Shown: positions 21,034 through 30,617 of the stretch, piece by piece | Layout: each line of letters starts with the position of its first letter | Numbering within the stretch: position 1 is the first letter of the stretch | DNA from: Tranquillimonas alkanivorans | GTDB taxonomy: Bacteria > Pseudomonadota > Alphaproteobacteria > Rhodobacterales > Rhodobacteraceae | Direction of reading: 5' to 3' | Length of the DNA stretch: 64,000 nt | NCBI RefSeq assembly: GCF_900115595.1 | Contig: NZ_FOXA01000005.1 | Coordinates: 176,538 to 240,537 of the forward strand | The notes under the pieces: model-generated | What the model was told of the DNA's origin: nothing | Seen by the model: the letters and a program-made list of their open reading frames with translations, nothing else | Databases searched by the model: none | Program-made: the position numbers and the translations under genes

Positions 21034-21594
21034 ATGTTCATCCAGACCGAATCCACGCCGAATCCGGCGACCCTGAAGTTCCTGCCCGGCCAGACCGTGC
21101 TCGAGGCCGGCACCGCTGACTTCCCCAGCGCCGAGACGGCCGGGAAATCGCCGCTCGCGTCGCGGCTTTTCGCGATCGACGGTGTCACCGGCGTGTTCTT
21201 CGGCAACGACTTCGTCACCGTGACCAAGGCCGAGCCGGTCGAATGGGACCACGTGAAGCCTGCCATCCTGGGCGCGATCATGGAGCACTTCCAGTCCGGC
21301 GCACCGATCATGGAAGGCGAGGCGGCCGAGAGCGGCCATGCCGCGCATGACGGCCCGGATGCCGAGATCGTGGGCCAGATCAAGGAACTGCTCGACACTC
21401 GCGTGCGCCCGGCCGTGGCGCAGGACGGCGGCGACATTACCTTCCACGGTTTCGACCGCGGCGTGGTCTACCTGCACATGCAGGGTGCCTGCGCGGGCTG
21501 CCCGTCGTCGACGCTGACCCTGAAGATGGGCATCGAGAACCTGCTGCGCCACTACATCCCGGAAGTGGTCGAGGTGCGTCCCGTCGCCGTCTGA
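21034..21594 (+). CDS. NfuA-type iron-sulfur cluster carrier
   Basis: A 186-residue protein with an N-terminal Nfu domain (MFIQTESTPNPATLKFLPG) and a C-terminal NifU-like domain whose CAGCPSS motif (CxxC, about residue 155) binds a 4Fe-4S cluster for delivery to target proteins. The ribosome site AGGAGG at 21023 supports ATG 21034; the GTG at 21013 lies across it. The gene leads an operon with tsaB and rimI, with overlapping stop and start codons. The Irr box upstream makes iron-responsive control likely. Confidence 0.92.
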   Translation: MFIQTESTPNPATLKFLPGQTVLEAGTADFPSAETAGKSPLASRLFAIDGVTGVFFGNDFVTVTKAEPVEWDHVKPAILGAIMEHFQSGAPIMEGEAAESGHAAHDGPDAEIVGQIKELLDTRVRPAVAQDGGDITFHGFDRGVVYLHMQGACAGCPSSTLTLKMGIENLLRHYIPEVVEVRPVAV

Positions 21595-22253
21595 TGACGT
21601 CTCCGACCATCCTTGCATTCGACACGTCGGCCGCGCATTGCGCGGCCGCGCTGCGTTCGGACGGTTCGCTGCTCGACGTGCGGGAAGAGTCCATGGCGCG
21701 CGGACAGGCCGAGCGGCTGATGCCGCTGCTCGAGGAGGTGCTGGCCGGGCAGGGGCTTGGCTGGCGTGACCTCGACGCCATCGCCGTCGGCGTCGGGCCG
21801 GGTAACTTCACCGGCATCCGCATCTCTGTCGCCGCCGCGCGCGGACTGGCGCTGTCGCTGGGCGTGCCGGCGGTCGGTGTCTCGAATTTCGAGGTCTGGG
21901 CAGCCGACGCGCCCTGCCTCATCTGCCTGGACGCCCCGCGCGAGCAGGCGTTCGTCCAGATGTTCGAAGCGGACGGGAGCCGCGGTGCGCCGCGCCTGCT
22001 TCAGCCGGACGCGCCGGTGGACGACCTGAGGCGGGACGGCCTGCGGCTTGTCGGGCCGGCCGCGCCGCGGCTGGCCGAGCGGCTGAAGGGTGAACCTGTC
22101 GAAGCGGAACCGCCGGTGCTGCCCGCCCGCATCGCCGAGATCGCGGCGCGGAAGCTGGCGGACGGAGCCGAGAGCGGGCGCCCCGCGCCGCTCTATGTGC
22201 GTCCCGCCGACGCCGCGCCGCCGCGTGACCCGGCGCCGCTGATCCTGCCATGA
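21594..22253 (+). CDS. tsaB: tRNA threonylcarbamoyladenosine biosynthesis protein TsaB
   Basis: TsaB is the scaffold partner of TsaD and TsaE in making t6A37 of tRNAs that read ANN codons. The 219-residue product has the ASKHA-fold start ILAFDTSAAHCAAAL and the strongly conserved VGPGNFTGIRISVAAARGLA near residue 63. Like other TsaB proteins it lacks the metal-binding histidines of TsaD. ATG shares a base with the nfu stop (TGATG), and its own stop overlaps the next start (ATGA). Length and motifs are normal. Confidence 0.93.
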   Translation: MTSPTILAFDTSAAHCAAALRSDGSLLDVREESMARGQAERLMPLLEEVLAGQGLGWRDLDAIAVGVGPGNFTGIRISVAAARGLALSLGVPAVGVSNFEVWAADAPCLICLDAPREQAFVQMFEADGSRGAPRLLQPDAPVDDLRRDGLRLVGPAAPRLAERLKGEPVEAEPPVLPARIAEIAARKLADGAESGRPAPLYVRPADAAPPRDPAPLILP

Positions 22254-22669
22254 CACCAGCAGAGCTGGCCGCGCTGCACGCTGTGGCAATGCGGATTCCG
22301 CGACCGTGGAGCGCGACCGAGTTCGCGGACCTCCTGACTCTGCCCGGCGTCTTCCTCGTCACCGTCCCGCACGGCTTCGCCCTCGGGCGCGCCGTGGCCG
22401 GAGAGGCCGAGTTGCTGACACTTGCCGTCGATCCCGCCCACCGGCGCAAGGGACTGGGCGCGCGGGCGCTCGCGGCGTTCGAGGCCGAGGCCCGCGCCCG
22501 CGATGCCGTCGAGGCGCACCTGGAAGTCGCCGCCGACAACGCCGCCGCGCGGGCGCTTTATGCTCGTGCCGGGTGGGCGGAAACGGGCTGCCGACCGCGC
22601 TACTACCGGGTGACCGAGGGCGGCGCGGTGGACGCGGTACTGATGCACCGTCACCTCGGCGCCGGGTGA
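22250..22669 (+). CDS. rimI: GNAT acetyltransferase, RimI-like
   Basis: A 139-residue GNAT-fold acetyltransferase. The acetyl-CoA loop is LTLAVDPAHRRKGLGARAL (Q/RxxGxG/A-type), followed by LEVAADNAAARALYARAGW, which is the RimI-type block after motif B. RimI acetylates the N-terminus of ribosomal protein S18; its usual pairing with tsaB, overlapping here by 4 bases, supports the name, though the exact substrate is inferred. It is the last gene of the nfu operon. Confidence 0.85.
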   Translation: MTPAELAALHAVAMRIPRPWSATEFADLLTLPGVFLVTVPHGFALGRAVAGEAELLTLAVDPAHRRKGLGARALAAFEAEARARDAVEAHLEVAADNAAARALYARAGWAETGCRPRYYRVTEGGAVDAVLMHRHLGAG

Positions 22670-22736
22670 CCGCACGTCACACGCTCAATTCACGGGCATG
22701 TGCCGCCGCGTGCACCACGCGGGCGGGAAAAACCTG

Positions 22737-22766
22737 TTGACCCCCTCCCGGGGCTGCGGCCTTATC
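22737..22766 (+). promoter_or_regulatory. Possible promoter of the BMP transporter operon
   Basis: TTGACC at 22737-22742 is followed after 18 bases by CTTATC, with about 90 bases of leader before the substrate-binding protein gene. The -35 is close to consensus; the -10 is weaker. I saw no purine-riboswitch structure in the leader. Confidence 0.35.
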
Positions 22767-22859
22767 TGCCAATGATCTGAAGCGGATCTACGCGTTTCAC
22801 GGGCGGGCGGCGCGTCCCGCGCCCCCCGCTCCAAGGCTGATAAACCCTGGGAGACCCGA

Positions 22860-23855
<996 letters not shown>

Positions 23856-23924
23856 TCGATCGGGCCGGCCGGGCGCGGCGCATGCGGGGAACGATCCCGG
23901 ACCGCCCCCGAATGGCATGGCACC

Positions 23925-23966
23925 GGCCCGGAGCGGGGGCGCAGCCGCCCGCTCCGGGCCTCTTTC
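23925..23966 (+). terminator. Intra-operon hairpin after the binding-protein gene
   Basis: A 13-bp perfect GC-rich stem (GGCCCGGAGCGGG at 23925-23937, complement at 23948-23960) with a 10-base loop is followed by TCTTTC. It can act as a partial terminator or 3' stabiliser, which would let the binding protein be made in excess over the membrane components, as in many ABC operons. Confidence 0.65.
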
Positions 23967-24126
23967 ATCCGCGATGGGACGCAGCGGCCCCCTTGACGCG
24001 GACGGCCCGCCGGGGCCAAACGGACCACGCCCCGTCGCCGTTCGCGACGCGTGCGCCGCGCGGGGCCCGTCATCCTTCTGACCCGAACGCCAGAGAACGG
24101 GTCGCGCGACCGATCGGATTCAGCTC

Positions 24127-25722
24127 ATGAACCAAGCGACCGCCCCCGCGATCGAGCTCAAAGGCATCTCGAAGGCGTTCGGCCCCGTCCAGGCGAACAA
24201 GGACATCTCGATCCGCGTCATGCCGGGCACGATCCACGGCATCATCGGCGAGAACGGCGCCGGCAAGTCGACGCTGATGTCGATCCTCTATGGCTTCTAC
24301 AAGGCCGACAGCGGCGAGATCTTCATCCACGGCAACCGCACGCCGATCCCCGACAGCCAGGCGGCCATCGCCGCCGGCATCGGCATGGTGTTCCAGCACT
24401 TCAAGCTGGTCGAGAACTTCACCGTGCTGGAAAACGTCGTGCTGGGGGCCGAGGAGGGTGGCCGCCTGACGCCGTCGCTGTCGAAGGCGAGAAAGTTGCT
24501 CAAGCAACTTTCCGAGGAATACGAGCTTCACGTGGATCCTGACGCGCTGATCCAGGACCTTGGCGTCGGGATGCAGCAGCGGGTCGAGATCCTCAAGGCG
24601 CTCTACCGGCAGGCCGACATCCTGATCCTCGACGAGCCGACGGGCGTTCTGACTCCGGCCGAGGCGGACCACCTGTTCCGCATCCTCGAAGGGCTCAAGC
24701 GCGAAGGCAAGACGATCGTGCTGATCACGCACAAGCTGCGCGAGATCATGGAGATCACCGACACCGTCAGCGTCATGCGGCGTGGCGAGATGACCGCGAC
24801 GGTCAAGACGGCCGAAACCAGCCCCGAGCAGCTTGCCGAGCTGATGGTCGGCCGCAAGGTCCTGCTGCGCGTCGACAAGGAACCGGCCCAGCCCGGGCGC
24901 GTGGTACTCGAGGTCGAGAACCTGCGCGTGATCGACGGCAAGGGCGTCGAGCGCGTGCGCGGCATCGACCTGCAGGTGCGGGCCGGCGAGATCCTGGGCG
25001 TCGCGGGCGTGGCCGGCAACGGCCAGTCCGAGCTTCTGGAGGTGCTGGGCGGCATGCGCACCGGCACCGGCACGATCCGCGTGAACGGCCAGGAGATCGA
25101 CCTGACCGGCAAGCACTCCGACGCGCGCACCCGGCGCAAGCGCGGCATCGCGCACGTGCCCGAGGACCGGCAGCGCGAGGGCCTGATCATGGATTACTAC
25201 GCGTGGGAGAATGTCGGCTTCGGCTATCACGACGACCCCGAGTACAACCGGGGCTGGCTGATGAACAACGACGCCCTGCGCGATGACGCCCGCCGCAAGA
25301 TCGAGAAGTTCGACGTCCGGCCCGCCGATTGCTGGCTGACGGCCAAGAACTTCTCGGGCGGGAACCAGCAGAAGATCGTCATCGCCCGCGAGCTCGAGCG
25401 GAACCCCGACCTTCTGCTTGTAGGCCAGCCCACGCGGGGCGTGGATATCGGCGCGATCGAGTTCATCCACCAGCAGATCGTGGCCCTGCGCGACGCGGGG
25501 AAGGCGGTGCTGCTGGTCAGCGTCGAGCTGGACGAGATCATGTCGCTGTCCGACCGCATCGCGGTGATGTTCGACGGCCGCATCATGGGCGAGCGCCTGC
25601 CGTCCGAAACCGACGAGCGCGAGCTGGGCCTGCTGATGGCCGGCATCTCGGACACCGAAAAGCCGCATGACGCCGCCGAGGTCGAACAGAACCTCGCCCA
25701 CGCCCGTGGAAAGGTGATGTGA
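24127..25722 (+). CDS. Nucleoside ABC transporter ATP-binding protein
   Basis: A 531-residue duplicated ABC ATPase of the sugar/nucleoside (CUT2-like) type. Domain 1 has Walker [12 protein letters not shown] (about residue 40) and Walker B LILDEPTGVLTP. Domain 2 has the degenerate P-loop GVAGNGQSELL and a full FSGGNQQKIVIAREL signature with LVGQPTRGVDIGAIEF. This asymmetry is standard for this family. Its TGA overlaps the ATG of the first permease (TGATG). It energises uptake of the ligand bound by the BMP protein. Confidence 0.93.
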   Translation: MNQATAPAIELKGISKAFGPVQANKDISIRVMPGTIHGIIGENGAGKSTLMSILYGFYKADSGEIFIHGNRTPIPDSQAAIAAGIGMVFQHFKLVENFTVLENVVLGAEEGGRLTPSLSKARKLLKQLSEEYELHVDPDALIQDLGVGMQQRVEILKALYRQADILILDEPTGVLTPAEADHLFRILEGLKREGKTIVLITHKLREIMEITDTVSVMRRGEMTATVKTAETSPEQLAELMVGRKVLLRVDKEPAQPGRVVLEVENLRVIDGKGVERVRGIDLQVRAGEILGVAGVAGNGQSELLEVLGGMRTGTGTIRVNGQEIDLTGKHSDARTRRKRGIAHVPEDRQREGLIMDYYAWENVGFGYHDDPEYNRGWLMNNDALRDDARRKIEKFDVRPADCWLTAKNFSGGNQQKIVIARELERNPDLLLVGQPTRGVDIGAIEFIHQQIVALRDAGKAVLLVSVELDEIMSLSDRIAVMFDGRIMGERLPSETDERELGLLMAGISDTEKPHDAAEVEQNLAHARGKVM

Positions 25723-26834
25723 TGGAAAAGATGCCGAAATGGGCCGACGTCGCCCTGATCCCTCTGATCAACCTCGTCCTGGCGCTGGTCGTGTCGGGCA
25801 TCGTCGTGACGCTGATCGGCGAGGACCCGTTCGAGGCGATGGCGATCATGGTGCGCGGCGCCGTGGGCTCGACCTATGGCTGGGGCTACACGCTGTTTTA
25901 CGCCACCAACTTCATCTTCACCGGCCTCGCCGTGGCGGTGGCATTTCATGCCAAGCTGTTCAACATCGGCGGCGAGGGGCAGGCGCAGATCGGCTCGCTC
26001 GGCGTGGCGCTGGTCTGCCTGGCCATCCCGTGGCCGCACTGGATCCTCGCGCTGCCCGTGGCCGTCATCGGCGGCGCGCTGTTCGGCGCGGCCTGGGCGG
26101 CCATTCCCGCCTATCTCCAGGCGCGTCGCGGCAGCCACATCGTGATCACCACGATCATGTTCAACTTCATCGCCTCGGCATTGCTGGTCTATCTGCTGGT
26201 CGAGACGCTGAAGGCCCCCGGCATGGCGCCCGAGACCGAGCGCTTCCCGCCCGGCACATTCCTGCCCAACGCGCGGGACATCTTCGCCGCCGTTGGGATC
26301 GAGTTCGGGCGCTCGCCGCTCAACATCGCGTTCCTGCTGGGCCTTCTGGCCTGCTGGCTGGTGTGGCTGCTGATGTGGCGCACGAAGCTGGGCTACGAGA
26401 TCCGCGCCTTCGGCCATTCCGAGTCCGCCGCCGTCTATGCCGGCATCTCGCCCTTCCGCATCGTGATGCTCGCGATGCTGATCTCGGGCGCGCTCGCGGG
26501 GCTGATGGCGGTCAACGCGGTGATGGGCGAACAGCAGCGCCTGTTGCAGGACAACGTGCTGGGCGCGGGCTTTGTCGGCATTGCCGTGGCGCTGATGGGC
26601 CGATCGCACCCGGTGGGCGTCCTGCTGGCGGCCATCCTGTTCGGTGCGCTCTACCAGGGCGGGGCCGAGCTTGAGTTCGAAACCAGCGTCCCGCGCGAGA
26701 TGATCGTGGTGATTCAGGCGCTCGTCATCCTGTTCACCGGCGCACTCGACAACATGGTGCGCGACCCGGTCAAGCGGATGTTCCTGCGTTATGGCAAGCG
26801 CGACCCGCAGCCCGGCACCACCCCGGCGGAGTGA
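25722..26834 (+). CDS. Nucleoside ABC transporter permease 1
   Basis: A 370-residue inner membrane permease with about nine or ten predicted segments and the family block FNIGGEGQAQIGSLGVALV near residue 80, plus GYEIRAFGHSESAAVYAGIS as the cytoplasmic coupling loop. ATG 25722 overlaps the ATPase stop; an in-frame GTG one codon earlier is less likely. It pairs with the following permease to form a heterodimeric channel. Confidence 0.9.
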   Translation: MEKMPKWADVALIPLINLVLALVVSGIVVTLIGEDPFEAMAIMVRGAVGSTYGWGYTLFYATNFIFTGLAVAVAFHAKLFNIGGEGQAQIGSLGVALVCLAIPWPHWILALPVAVIGGALFGAAWAAIPAYLQARRGSHIVITTIMFNFIASALLVYLLVETLKAPGMAPETERFPPGTFLPNARDIFAAVGIEFGRSPLNIAFLLGLLACWLVWLLMWRTKLGYEIRAFGHSESAAVYAGISPFRIVMLAMLISGALAGLMAVNAVMGEQQRLLQDNVLGAGFVGIAVALMGRSHPVGVLLAAILFGALYQGGAELEFETSVPREMIVVIQALVILFTGALDNMVRDPVKRMFLRYGKRDPQPGTTPAE

Positions 26835-26838
26835 GCAC

Positions 26839-27837
26839 ATGGACTTCCTGACGATCATCCAGATCCTCGACTCGACGATCCGCCTGGCGACGCCGCTGCT
26901 GCTGGCCTGCCTCGCGGGCCTGTTCTCCGAACGCTCGGGCATCATCGACATCGGGCTCGAGGGCAAGATGCTGGTCTCGGCCTTCTTCTCGGCCGCCGTG
27001 GCGGCGATGACCGGGTCGGTCTGGATCGGCCTGTGCGCGGGCATCGTGTCGGCGGTCCTGTTCTCGCTGATCCACGGGCTGGCCTCGATCACGTTCAAGG
27101 GCGACCAGCTCATTTCCGGCGTGGCAATCAACTTCCTTGCCTCGGGCATGACGGTGCTGATCGCGCAGGACTGGTTCAGCCAAGGCGGCCGCACGCCATC
27201 GCTGTCGGGCGACGCGCGCTTCGACTCTCTGGATTGGCCGGGCGCCGTGGCGATGCGTGACGCCTTCCGCGCCGAACGGGCCGGGGACGGCGATCCGACG
27301 GGGCTGAGCGCGATCTATTGGGACATGATCTCGGGCCACACGATCCTTGTCTACGTGGCGCTCTTGGCGGTGCCGGTGTCGTGGTACGTGCTGTTCCGCA
27401 CCCGCTTCGGCCTGCGCCTGCGCGCGGTGGGCGAAAACCCGGCAGCCGTGGACACGGCCGGCGTGTCCGTTGTCCGGCTGCGCTATGCCTCGATCCTGAT
27501 CGCGGGCCTGCTGACCGGCCTCGCGGGCGCATACCTTTCCACCGGGCTGGCCGCCGGGTTCGTGAAGGACATGACGGCGGGGCGGGGCTTCATCGCGCTG
27601 GCTGCGCTGATCTTCGCAAAGTGGCGGCCGTGGTACGCGCTGTGGGCGTGCCTGCTGTTCGGCCTGCTCGAGGCGGTCGGCAACCGGTACCAGAACATCG
27701 AGCTTGTGGGCTTCGAACTGCCTGTGCAGTTCATGCAGGCCCTGCCTTACATCCTGACGGTGGTGATCCTGGCCGGCTTCGTCGGCCGCGCGATCCCGCC
27801 CCGTGCCGGAGGAAAGCCCTATGTCAAGGAACGCTGA
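26839..27837 (+). CDS. Nucleoside ABC transporter permease 2
   Basis: A 332-residue membrane permease with the block LFSERSGIIDIGLEGKMLV near residue 27 and FGLRLRAVGENPAAVDTAGVSV as coupling loop. Starts four bases after the first permease. An upstream in-frame start at 26791 would lie inside permease 1 and is rejected. Its 3' end overlaps the phosphorylase gene by 17 bases, so uptake and cleavage of nucleosides are translationally linked. Confidence 0.9.
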   Translation: MDFLTIIQILDSTIRLATPLLLACLAGLFSERSGIIDIGLEGKMLVSAFFSAAVAAMTGSVWIGLCAGIVSAVLFSLIHGLASITFKGDQLISGVAINFLASGMTVLIAQDWFSQGGRTPSLSGDARFDSLDWPGAVAMRDAFRAERAGDGDPTGLSAIYWDMISGHTILVYVALLAVPVSWYVLFRTRFGLRLRAVGENPAAVDTAGVSVVRLRYASILIAGLLTGLAGAYLSTGLAAGFVKDMTAGRGFIALAALIFAKWRPWYALWACLLFGLLEAVGNRYQNIELVGFELPVQFMQALPYILTVVILAGFVGRAIPPRAGGKPYVKER

Positions 27838-28624
27838 GGACCTCGCCGCCTTCATCCGCGACCGGGCAGGAGCCGAGCCGCCGCTCTATGGTCTGATCCT
27901 GGGGTCGGGACTGGGCGCGCTGGCCGAGCAGGTCGAGGGCGTGGCCATCGACTATGGCCAGCTTCCTGGGTTTCCGGGCACCGGCGTCTCGGGACATAAC
28001 GCCAAGCTGGTGGTGGGCGAACTCGAAGGCGTGCGCGTCGCCGTCTTCGGCGGCCGTTCGCATTACTACGAACACGGCAGGCCGTACGCGATGCGCCTGC
28101 CGCTCGAGGTGCTCAAGGCGCTGGGGGCCGAGGCGCTGATCGCCACCAACGCGGCCGGCAGCCTGCGCCCCGAGATGCCGACCGGCAGCCTGATGATGTT
28201 GAACGACCACATCAACTTCTCGGGCCTCAACCCGCTGATCGGCGAGCCGACGGACGCCCGCTTCGTCCCGATGATGGACGCCTATGACCCGGCGCTGCGC
28301 GCGCGGCTGGCCGAGGCGGCGCAGGCCGAGGGGGTCGATCTGCCCGAGGGCGTCTATGCCTGGTATTCCGGTCCCTCCTTCGAGACCCCGGCCGAGATCC
28401 GCGCCATCCGCACCCTTGGCGCGGACGCCGTGGGGATGTCGACCGTGCCCGAAGTCATTCTGGCGCGGTTCCTGGGCCTGAAGGCCGCCGCGATCTCGAC
28501 CATCACCAACATGGCCGCCGGCATGAGCGACGAGGCGATCAGCCACGAGCATACCAAGGCCATGGCGCCGCTCGGCGCGGCGAAGCTGGAGAAAGTGCTG
28601 CGGCGGTTCCTGCGCGGCGCGTGA
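27821..28624 (+). CDS. Purine-nucleoside phosphorylase (inosine/guanosine type)
   Basis: A 267-residue trimeric-type PNP (PNP/XapA family). Visible blocks: LILGSGLGALAEQVEG (phosphate loop), GRSHYYEHG, ATNAAGSLRPEMPTGSLM, and GPSFETPAEIRAIRTLGADAVGMSTVPEVI, the base and ribose site, with NMAAGMS near the C-terminus. It cleaves purine nucleosides with phosphate to free base and ribose 1-phosphate in the cytoplasm. The ribosome site GGAGGAAA precedes ATG 27821, which lies inside the permease 2 gene. A second, unrelated PNP (DeoD type) is encoded at 39325. Confidence 0.93.
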   Translation: MSRNAEDLAAFIRDRAGAEPPLYGLILGSGLGALAEQVEGVAIDYGQLPGFPGTGVSGHNAKLVVGELEGVRVAVFGGRSHYYEHGRPYAMRLPLEVLKALGAEALIATNAAGSLRPEMPTGSLMMLNDHINFSGLNPLIGEPTDARFVPMMDAYDPALRARLAEAAQAEGVDLPEGVYAWYSGPSFETPAEIRAIRTLGADAVGMSTVPEVILARFLGLKAAAISTITNMAAGMSDEAISHEHTKAMAPLGAAKLEKVLRRFLRGA

Positions 28625-28655
28625 GGAGCGGACAGGGCGCGGCCCCGGTCTCCCG

Positions 28656-28748
28656 CTGTCACCCCCGCGCAAGCGGGGGCCTCTTTCCGCTTCGCACCGA
28701 TCTTGGCGCTGACGTTGAAAGGTTCCCGCTTCCGCGGGAATGACGACG
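28656..28748. repeat. Pair of inverted dispersed palindromic elements (BIME-like), locus 2
   Basis: Two palindromic units in opposite orientation: 28656-28686 (CCCCCGCGCAAGCGGGGG core, TGTCA on its left) and 28718-28748 (TTCCCGCTTCCGCGGGAA core, TGACG on its right). This matches the pair at 12361-12443 in core, flanks and head-to-head layout. The unit lies in a 326-base gap (28625-28950) between the phosphorylase gene and the TauE gene; I see no gene or known RNA in the rest of that gap. Confidence 0.75.
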
Positions 28749-28950
28749 TTGCGCTTGCATGAGGCGTGACTGCCTCAGGTTGGCGCCCGCTCCAAGGCGT
28801 GGCCGGCCGCTGGCCCGGACTGACCAGCGATAAGCTCCGGTGTTCCCCCACGCCATGCCCGGACCCGCGCGACGCGGCCTCTTCCGCTCGGGCTGGAAAT
28901 TTCGGCCAAACGGTGCTTTCTAGGACATGCGCCCAATGCCGGACCGCCCG

Positions 28951-29865
28951 ATGCAAGTCTATTTGCCCATTGCCGAAGTTTCGGTGAACATCTTCCTTCT
29001 GCTGGGCCTGGGCGGCATCGTCGGGATCCTGTCGGGTATGTTCGGCGTTGGCGGCGGGTTCATCCTCACGCCCCTGCTGTTCTTCATCGGCATCCCGCCC
29101 GCAGTCGCCGTGGCCACGCAGGCCAACCAGATCGTCGCCTCGTCGTTCTCGGGCGTGCTGGCCCACCTGAAACGAAAGACGGTGGACCTCAGAATGGGCA
29201 CGGTGCTGCTGATCGGCGGGCTCGTCGGCTCGGCCATCGGCGTGCGCGTCTTTGCCCTTCTGCGCGAGCTGGGACAGGTCGATCTGCTGGTGCAGCTCAG
29301 CTACGTGCTGTTTCTGGGCACCATCGGGCTGCTGATGTTCATCGAAAGCCTGAACGCCATCCGCAAGGCCAAGAAGTCCGGCGGACGCACGCAGCGGCGC
29401 AAGCACTACTGGGTGCACAACCTGCCGCTCAAGATGAAGTTCAGGACCTCGGGGCTCTATATCTCGGTGATCCCGCCGCTTCTCGTGGGTCTGTTCGTCG
29501 GCGTGCTTGCCGCGATCATGGGCGTGGGCGGCGGCTTCGTGATGCTGCCGGCGATGATCTATCTACTGGGGATGCCGACCAAGGTCGTGGTGGGCACGTC
29601 ACTGTTCCAAATCATCTTCGTCACGGCTTTCACGACGCTTTTGCACGCGACGACGAACTACACCGTCGACATGATGCTGGCGCTGCTCTTGCTGATCGGC
29701 GGAGTGGTCGGCGCGCAGGTCGGCGCGCAAATCGGGCTGCTGCTGAAGGCCGAGCAGTTGCGCATCCTGCTGGCGATCATGGTATTGGCCGTCTGCGGCA
29801 AGATCGCGCTCGACCTGCTGATCGAGCCGAACGAGCTTTACTCGCTCGGGACGGAGGGCGCCTGA
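28951..29865 (+). CDS. Sulfite exporter TauE/SafE family membrane protein
   Basis: A 304-residue integral membrane protein with about eight segments and the duplicated TauE/SafE signature: GMFGVGGGFILTPLL near residue 29 and GVGGGFVMLPAMIYLLGMPTKVVVG near residue 193. Members move sulfite, sulfoacetate or other organosulfur anions; the substrate here is unknown. ATG 28951 (MQVYLPIAEVSVN) is chosen over 28927 because it matches the start of related roseobacter proteins as I remember them. Its stop overlaps the ATG of the next gene. Confidence 0.85.
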   Translation: MQVYLPIAEVSVNIFLLLGLGGIVGILSGMFGVGGGFILTPLLFFIGIPPAVAVATQANQIVASSFSGVLAHLKRKTVDLRMGTVLLIGGLVGSAIGVRVFALLRELGQVDLLVQLSYVLFLGTIGLLMFIESLNAIRKAKKSGGRTQRRKHYWVHNLPLKMKFRTSGLYISVIPPLLVGLFVGVLAAIMGVGGGFVMLPAMIYLLGMPTKVVVGTSLFQIIFVTAFTTLLHATTNYTVDMMLALLLLIGGVVGAQVGAQIGLLLKAEQLRILLAIMVLAVCGKIALDLLIEPNELYSLGTEGA

Positions 29866-30614
29866 TGCTGCGGCTCGCCCTGCTGCTGGCCTGCCTCGCG
29901 CTGCCCGTGCGGGCCGAGGAGGTCGTGGCCGGCCTGAGCCAGAGTCGCATCTCGATCACCGCGAACTTCGACGGCTCCGAGATACTGGTCTTCGGCGCGG
30001 TGAAGCGGCAAGAGCCGATCATCGAGGAGCCGCCGCTCGAGGTTGTGATCACGGTCTCGGGGCCGAGCCGCCCGGTGACGGTGCGCCGCAAATCGCGCAC
30101 GGCGCTGATCTGGGTAAACACCGAATTCGTGGAAGTGGACGCCGCGCCCAGCTTCTACGCCGTGGCCACCAGCGGGCCGATCGAAGAGGTGCTGCGCCAC
30201 ACCGACGACCTGCGCCACGCCATCACCGTTCCGCGGGCCATCCGCGCCGTCGGCGCGCAGGTCGAGGATCCGACCCGCTTTACCGAGGCGCTGATCCGCA
30301 TCAGGTCGGGGCAGGGGCTTTACCAGTTCAACGAAGGCACCGTGGACGTGACCGAGCAGACGCTGTTCGACACCTCGGTCGTGCTGCCGGCGAACCTGGT
30401 CGAGGGAAACTACGACGTCCGCATCTTCCTGACGCGCGAAGGGCACGTGGTCAGCGATTATTCGACCGCGATCTTTGTGCAGAAGGTCGGGCTGGAGCGC
30501 TTTCTGTTCGTGCTGGCCCACGAGCGGCCCCTGGCCTACGGCATCCTGTCGCTCGTCATCGCCATCGCGGCGGGGTGGGGCGCGTCGGCGGCGTTCCGGT
30601 ACCTGCGGACCTGA
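29865..30614 (+). CDS. TIGR02186-type periplasmic-facing membrane protein
   Basis: A 249-residue protein with a signal peptide (LLLACLALPVRAEE), a beta-rich exported domain (VVAGLSQSRISITANFDGSEILVFGAVKRQ...) and one C-terminal membrane segment (ILSLVIAIAAGWGASAAF). This layout and its fusion-close position after a TauE/SafE gene are features of TIGR02186, a family of unknown function. The pair is likely one functional unit, with this protein as an accessory to the transporter. The start codon overlaps the preceding stop by one base. Confidence 0.85.
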   Translation: MLRLALLLACLALPVRAEEVVAGLSQSRISITANFDGSEILVFGAVKRQEPIIEEPPLEVVITVSGPSRPVTVRRKSRTALIWVNTEFVEVDAAPSFYAVATSGPIEEVLRHTDDLRHAITVPRAIRAVGAQVEDPTRFTEALIRIRSGQGLYQFNEGTVDVTEQTLFDTSVVLPANLVEGNYDVRIFLTREGHVVSDYSTAIFVQKVGLERFLFVLAHERPLAYGILSLVIAIAAGWGASAAFRYLRT

Positions 30615-30617
30615 GCC

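Noticed and set aside
28749..28950. Possible small structured RNA (SRP-like) in the gap before tauE
   Set aside because: Contains GGTGTTCCCCCAC but lacks the GGAAG...CAG core and pairing of 4.5S RNA.
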